This document shows, in pieces, positions 59,723 through 64,000 of a stretch of 64,000 nt of DNA. Positions within the stretch are counted from its first letter, which is position 1. Each line of letters begins with the position of its first letter. A program made the translations under genes and the position numbers. Below the pieces are notes generated by a model. It saw only the letters and a program-made list of their open reading frames with translations. It did not search any database and had not been told where the DNA came from. Source of the stretch: Halobium salinum (GTDB lineage Archaea > Halobacteriota > Halobacteria > Halobacteriales > Haloferacaceae); contig NZ_JAODIW010000009.1 in the NCBI RefSeq assembly GCF_026586625.1, positions 137,517 through 201,516 on the forward strand, read 5' to 3'.

Positions 59723-61273
59723 TCAGTCGCCAGTCACCCGGGCTCGGAGCGCCAGTGCGCGCGAGGAGACGGGTTCGGGGAGCGCCCCGAGGAGGTCGAA
59801 CACCTCGTCGAGCGTGACGGCGCCGGTGGCGACCGCCACGACCGCGAAGAGAACGAACCCGACCGGTGGGACGACGACGACCGTGAGGACCGACGGGCCG
59901 ACGAACGGGATCGGGGAGCCGTTGATGAGGTGGGGGAGGACGGCGATCGGGAGTCCGGCGACGGCCGTCGTCACCGCGATGCGGCCGATGCGGGCGTCGG
60001 CGAGCGGGTCGTAGCCGAGCCGTTTCGCGGCGCCGGTCTGGAGCAGGGGGAGCGAGCCGTAGCCGACCGTGGTGGCGAGCGCGGCGCCGATCATCCCGTA
60101 CTGGGGAATGAGCAGGACGTTCAGTCCGAGGTTGAGGCCCGCCGCCGCGGCGGTGGCGGCGATGAGCGTCTTCATGTCACCCTTCGCGTGGTTGATAGAG
60201 AGCATCGGGCGGGCGACGGCGAAGCCGAGCGTCCCCGGGAGGAGAAAGAGGATGGGCCCGAACATCAACTCCACGTCGGGGGCGTGGTAGTACAGCGGGA
60301 CGAAGTCCGCCGCGAGCGCCCCGAGCCCGACCGCCATCAGCGTCGTCACGAGCAGCGAGTAGCGGGTGACGCGGGTGGCGATAGACTCGATACGGTCGGT
60401 CCGCCCCTTCGCCCAGAGGTCGGAGGTGGACTGGATCATCATCGACTGCACCGACTTGGGGACGAACCAGAGGAACTGGACGAGGACGAGCGCCGCCTTG
60501 TACAGCCCCGCGGCCTCGTGGCCGACGAGGCGGTCGAGAAGAATCACGTCCACGTGGTACATCGACGTGAGCAGGAACGTGTAGACGATGGTGAGGTGGT
60601 TGAAGTTCAGCAGTTCGCGGCGCGGGAAGTCTTCGGGGACCGGTTTGAGGATGGCCGACAGCGACACCTGTCGGGCCATCAGCGCCATCGCGACGGCGAA
60701 CACCGCCGTGCTGGCGACGATGAACGCGACGAGCACGCCGGGGACGCCGAAGCCGAGCGCGGCGAGCGCGACGGCGACGACGCCGAACAGCACCTTGTGG
60801 ACGACCTGCAGGGGCTCGGCGATGTGCTCCAGTTTGAGCCCCATCAGCGCCCGCCGCGCCACCGAGCGCAGCTGTGCGGCGACGACGAGCACCGCGAGCA
60901 GGTAGAAGTACGTGTCGTAGTCGGCGTCCATCAGCGTGGAGATGGCGCCCGTCGCGGCGCCGACGGCGAGCAAGCCCCCCGCGAAGAGGGCAAAGAGCGT
61001 CGCGAGCCGGAAGTAGTAGGCGAACACGTGGTCCTTCCACCGCTCGTCCTCGTCGGAGCGGTCCTCGGAGATGTACTTCCGCATGCCGCCGTTGATGCCG
61101 GAGCTGACGAGAATCATCAGCATCCCGAAGACGGCCATCACGGAGGCGTACTGGCCGAACTGCCCGCTGCCGAGATAGTAGAGCAGCGCCGGCGTGATGG
61201 CCGCGGAGGCGACCAGCATGACCAGCCGGGAGCCGGCGATGGAGGCGAACGCCGTGGTGAGGTTGCGTGACAC
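59723..61273 (-). CDS. Wzx-type polysaccharide flippase (MATE/MOP superfamily)
   Basis: This is a 516-residue membrane protein with about 14 helices. It begins LTTAFASIAGSRLVMLVASA and has the typical YLGSGQFGQYASVMAVFGML segment of polysaccharide transporters. A charged loop, ISEDRSDEDERWKDH, lies near residue 75. The rest alternates hydrophobic helices and short loops, with SINHAKGDMKTLIAATAAAA before the last third. It should flip lipid-linked glycans across the membrane, as does AglR in Haloferax. It is on the same strand as the GlmU-like gene, about 130 bp downstream of it. Length is normal. Confidence 0.9.
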   Translation of the reverse strand: MSRNLTTAFASIAGSRLVMLVASAAITPALLYYLGSGQFGQYASVMAVFGMLMILVSSGINGGMRKYISEDRSDEDERWKDHVFAYYFRLATLFALFAGGLLAVGAATGAISTLMDADYDTYFYLLAVLVVAAQLRSVARRALMGLKLEHIAEPLQVVHKVLFGVVAVALAALGFGVPGVLVAFIVASTAVFAVAMALMARQVSLSAILKPVPEDFPRRELLNFNHLTIVYTFLLTSMYHVDVILLDRLVGHEAAGLYKAALVLVQFLWFVPKSVQSMMIQSTSDLWAKGRTDRIESIATRVTRYSLLVTTLMAVGLGALAADFVPLYYHAPDVELMFGPILFLLPGTLGFAVARPMLSINHAKGDMKTLIAATAAAAGLNLGLNVLLIPQYGMIGAALATTVGYGSLPLLQTGAAKRLGYDPLADARIGRIAVTTAVAGLPIAVLPHLINGSPIPFVGPSVLTVVVVPPVGFVLFAVVAVATGAVTLDEVFDLLGALPEPVSSRALALRARVTGD

Positions 61274-61400
61274 GGTGAGGGGGTGAGCGGTGTCGTGGCC
61301 GCGTCACTCGCGGGACGAATCGCCCGCGCGTGTCGCCGGCCACACACCGCGCTGGGGTCTGCTGTCGGTCTGAGTCAGTCGATGCGAGCGTCTCGGGTCG

Positions 61401-62641
61401 TCACCGGTCGTCGGTGACGACCTCGCCGGGGTAGGTAAACGCGTCACAGGAGAGAACGACCCCCGGGTTGAAACTCGTGTTGATACCCGTCTTGACGCCG
61501 TGGCCGAGGACGACGCCGAACTTCCGGCGGCCCGTCGAGGTCGACTCGCCTTTCACGTCGATGGCGATGTCCTCGTCGTCGTGGCGGAGGTTCGAGACGT
61601 TCGTCCCGGCGCCGAGGTTCACGTCGCGGCCGAGCACGCTGTCGCCGACGTACGAGAGGTGGGGGACGGCCGAGTCACGCATCACGACGCTGTTCTTGAC
61701 CTCGACGCCGTTGCCGACGTGGACGCCCTCCTCCAGGAGGGTCGCGCCGCGGACGTAGGCGTTCGGTCCGACGGTCGCGCCGGACTTGACCAGCACGGGG
61801 CCCTCCATGACGACGCCCGGCTCCACCGTGGCGCCCTCCTGGACGACGACGTTCCCGCGGAGGTCGGCGTCCTCGTGCACGTCGCCCGCGATGTCGCGCT
61901 CCATGCGCCGAGGTACAGCTCGTTCGCCTCGAGGAGCTCCCACGGGCGACCCACGTCGAGCCAGCGGTCGACCTCGACGGCCGTGACATCGAACTCCGCG
62001 ATGACCTGCTCGAGCACGTCCGTGATCTCGTGCTCGCCGCGCTCGGACATCGGCACGTCGAGGTACGACTTCGCCTCGGCCGGGAACACGTACGCGCCCG
62101 CGTTCGCGAGGTTCGTCGGGGGGTCGTCGGGCTTCTCGACGATGCCCGTGACGCGGGCGCGTCGCGAGTCCGACTCTCCGGCCACGGCGTCGGCGCCGGC
62201 GCCGTCGGTCGCGGCCGCACCCTCGGTCGAGAGTACGCCGTAGTTTCGCGGGTCGGAGACCGTGTAGGCCGCCACCGATGGGGCCGCGTCGAACAGCGCC
62301 GCGACGCTCTCGACGTCGTAGATGTTGTCGCCGTTCAGCACGGCGAACGGGCCGTCGATGTGCTCGCGGGCCTGGTACACCGCGTGCGCCGTCCCCAGCT
62401 GTTCTTCCTGCGTGACGTAGTTCACCGGCACCCCGCGGTAGGTCTCGCCGAAGTGCTCCTCGACCTGCTCGCCGAGGAAGCCCATCACGAACACCAGTTC
62501 GTCGGCGCCCGCGTCGATCGCCGCGTCGGCGACGTGGGCGACGATCGGTTTGTCGGCGACCGGCAGCATCGGTTTCGGAATCGTCTCTGAGAGCGGCCGA
62601 ATCCGTGTGCCCTGGCCCGCCGCGAGGATGACTGCCTGCAT
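61401..62641 (-). pseudogene. Frameshifted GlmU-like sugar-1-phosphate nucleotidylyltransferase/acetyltransferase
   Basis: The first frame (start ATG 62641, first 246 residues) is a complete nucleotidyltransferase domain: LAAGQGTRIRPLSETIPKPM, VLNGDNIYD and IVEKPDDPPTNLANAGAYVF, up to WELLEANELYLGA. There the frame changes. The second frame (from about 61904, MERDIAGDVHEDADLRGNVV) is the left-handed beta-helix acyltransferase domain with hexapeptide repeats, ending at 61401. The first frame runs on without homology to a stop at 61682. One missing base near 61905 explains everything. Together the parts give about 414 residues, normal for archaeal GlmU-like proteins. It is either an assembly error or a real loss; the acetyltransferase half could still be made from the ATG at 61904. 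Confidence 0.82.
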
Positions 62642-62674
62642 AGTGTGCTGTTCCGACCTAACTCACTTAGCTCT

Positions 62675-62694
62675 CTTTATTATGTGGAAAGTAA
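62675..62694 (-). promoter_or_regulatory. Glycan-type promoter (TTA-N8-ATAATAAAG)
   Basis: This is the promoter of the GlmU-like gene, ending 34 bp before the ATG at 62641. The remaining spacer to 62974 has no gene. Confidence 0.7.
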
Positions 62695-62974
62695 CTCGCA
62701 TCGGTGTTCCGACCGTCTACCGGGTTACAGCGAGCGGCGGGCACGACGGACGCGACGCTCGAAACGGGCGCGGTGAGTATCGACGGCGGCCGGTATCGGG
62801 ACGGATAATCGAACGACTACGGCGGTACGTACCGCGTACCACCCGTCCGAAAGGGCGGGCGGACGGTACGGACGGGGCGCCGTCGCTCCCGACGAAGCAG
62901 TCGCGGAAACGGTCGAACGGGGGCGGTTCGGGTCGGAACCCGGGTGATTCGCGGTCGAGCCAGGTGCTCGAGCG

Positions 62975-63130
62975 TTACTGGCGGACGCTGCGGGCCTCGC
63001 GGACCTGCGAGCCGTCGCGGACCATGTCCTCACAGTGCGGACAGACCCGCGGAGCGTCCATTCCGTTCGGCGCGAAGACGCGCACGTAGTTCTGCGTCAC
63101 GAACGAGCTGCAGTTTTTGCATTCCGGCAT
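62975..63130 (-). CDS. Small zinc-ribbon protein, DUF7563-like (51 aa)
   Basis: This 51-residue protein starts MPECKNCSSFVTQNYVRVFA and has Cys4-x2-Cys7 and Cys30-x2-Cys33 (VCPHCEDMVRDG), ending REARSVRQ. It is the close paralogue of the 33306-33461 protein, with the same length and the same four-Cys ribbon. A short dyad, CCAAA-N4-TTTGG (about 63173-63186), lies upstream of its start. Function is unknown; three members of this family within 64 kb are notable. Confidence 0.88.
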   Translation of the reverse strand: MPECKNCSSFVTQNYVRVFAPNGMDAPRVCPHCEDMVRDGSQVREARSVRQ

Positions 63131-63443
63131 GAGCCATCCTCCCCTTTCCGTCTAACCGGCATAGGTCGTCTGCCAAAACAGTTTGGGGAACATGGATATT
63201 CGACCCGGTTTCGGTTCGAGACGAGACGACGAGCCGGATATCGCCAGTTTCGTTCGACGGGCCGTTCACCCGTCGATGACGGGTCCGAAACCGGCGAGTC
63301 GACCGACGGCGGTCGAACGCGAGCGGCTGACGTCGACTCGCACGCGGTCCGATAGTTAGGGTGTGTCCCTCGCCGCCATCGGAAGCGGTGAGCCGGCGGG
63401 CCCGCCGTCGCTCGCGACTCCCGAGTCGACGCGCCGTGGCCGC
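63131..63443. other. Intergenic, no gene seen
   Basis: About 310 bp between the zinc-ribbon gene and the end of the GlmM-like gene. The part near 63175-63215 is AT-richer. No feature other than the dyad near 63180 was found. Confidence 0.4.
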
Positions 63444-64000
63444 TCACCGGTCGCCGGCGTCGCCGAGGAACCCCTTCGCGACCTCAAGCAGGCGGCGGGC
63501 GTCGGCCTCGTCGCGAGCCTCCGCCCGGTAGCGAATCTTCGGCTCGGTGCCGGAGGCGCGAATCATGAACCAGCCGTCGTCGGTGCGGACGTGGACGCCG
63601 TCGATGGCCGAGATGCGGTCCGCGTCGAACTCGGCGCGGACGAGGTCTTCGACCGCCGCCATGAGTTCGCGCTTGCGGTCGGTCTCCAGTACCTCGTACA
63701 GATGCGGGTAGGTCTCGACGCCGTCGACCAAGGCGTCGAGGCTCCCCTCCCGAGCGACGAGCGCCGCGAGCCTGCAGGCCGCGAGCGGTCCGTCGGGACA
63801 GAGCGTCTCGTCGGGCCATATCCAGGCCCCGCTCTCCTCGCCGCCGAACACCACGTCGTCGTCGGTGGCGGCCTCGGCGACGAACACGTCGCCCACGCGG
63901 GTGCGCGTGAGCGAGGCCCCCTTCGCTTCGAGGGCGTCCTCGACGGCGAGGCTGACGTTCAGCGGGGCGGCGACGCGGGTACCCTCGCGGGCGACCGCAC
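63444..64000 (-). CDS. glmM: Phosphoglucosamine mutase, C-terminal part (5' end beyond window)
   Basis: The frame is open to the right edge of the window, so only the last 185 or so residues are seen. Phosphohexomutase motifs of domains 3 and 4 are present: the sugar-binding loop FGGEESGAWIWPDE and the phosphate-binding loop MIRASGTEPKIRYRAEA. TRVGDVFVAEA is the usual junction before them. The enzyme interconverts glucosamine-6-phosphate and glucosamine-1-phosphate, linking GlmS with the GlmU-like protein. A general phosphomannomutase role cannot be excluded from this half. The GTG at 63896 is not the real start. Confidence 0.85.
   Translation of the reverse strand, partial: AVAREGTRVAAPLNVSLAVEDALEAKGASLTRTRVGDVFVAEAATDDDVVFGGEESGAWIWPDETLCPDGPLAACRLAALVAREGSLDALVDGVETYPHLYEVLETDRKRELMAAVEDLVRAEFDADRISAIDGVHVRTDDGWFMIRASGTEPKIRYRAEARDEADARRLLEVAKGFLGDAGDR

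Noticed and set aside
59705-61270. 521-residue open frame antisense to the flippase
   Set aside because: The Arg/Asp/His-rich composition is the reverse image of hydrophobic codons, while the minus-strand protein has clear membrane helices.
1-64000. CRISPR arrays, rRNA or tRNA genes
   Set aside because: No regularly spaced identical repeats with unique spacers and no cloverleaf or rRNA-like sequence were noticed on reading. The short repeats found do not have CRISPR geometry.

Overview
The window is chromosomal DNA of a halophilic archaeon (class Halobacteria). The base composition is very GC-rich and the encoded proteins are strongly acidic. Secretion signals are of the Tat type. The families are haloarchaeal: a TFB general factor, PAS/GAF sensors ending in the bacterio-opsin-activator helix-turn-helix (HTH_10), a HalX-like response regulator, DUF63, and DUF7123-, DUF7331-, DUF7344- and DUF7563-like proteins. 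Genus cannot be decided from the sequence alone. No rRNA, tRNA or CRISPR array was recognised.

Left part (0-17 kb). A TFB gene and a DUF63 membrane protein are followed by the most unusual region. Six paralogous genes for exported acidic beta-strand-rich proteins lie between 4.2 and 17.2 kb (4249, 5378, 6532, 8138, 13438 on plus; 16502-17173 on minus). They share a Tat-like leader with Lys-Arg in place of Arg-Arg in five copies, a GDRLDYER-type entry motif in most, and a terminal EFEAR-type motif. Their promoters are related as well. A DUF7123 gene, a large PAS/GAF/HTH_10 sensor, two convergent HxlR regulators, a coiled-coil protein and a second DUF63 protein are interspersed.

Middle part (17-41 kb). 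Two duplicated Tat-exported subtilisin-like proteases flank a PadR regulator and a membrane-anchored protein. Next come a tyrosine recombinase with a 28-bp dif-like dyad upstream and two small Cys/His zinc-finger proteins around it, a NikR regulator with an intact nickel site, an exported helical protein, an MMPL/RND transporter next to DoxX and a COG1361 surface protein, and a signalling block (double-domain KaiC-like ATPase, PAS/GAF/HTH_10 protein, histidine kinase).

Right part (40-64 kb). This is a surface-glycan region. It contains genes for UDP-GlcNAc synthesis (GlmS, a frameshifted GlmU-like protein, GlmM running off the right edge) and a nucleotide-sugar 6-dehydrogenase. It also has two glycosyltransferases (GT2, GT4), two asparagine-synthase-like amidotransferases, a phosphodiesterase/alkaline-phosphatase-type enzyme, a CapA-like protein and a Wzx-type flippase. 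A response-regulator/kinase pair and a DUF7344 regulator sit among them. Read together they suggest a polysaccharide or N-glycan containing an N-acetylhexosaminuronic acid that may be amidated. Six transcription units here carry the same promoter core: TTA, eight bases, then ATAATAAA with A or G (ATTATAAAG in one). Short leader ORFs lie between some promoters and their main genes.
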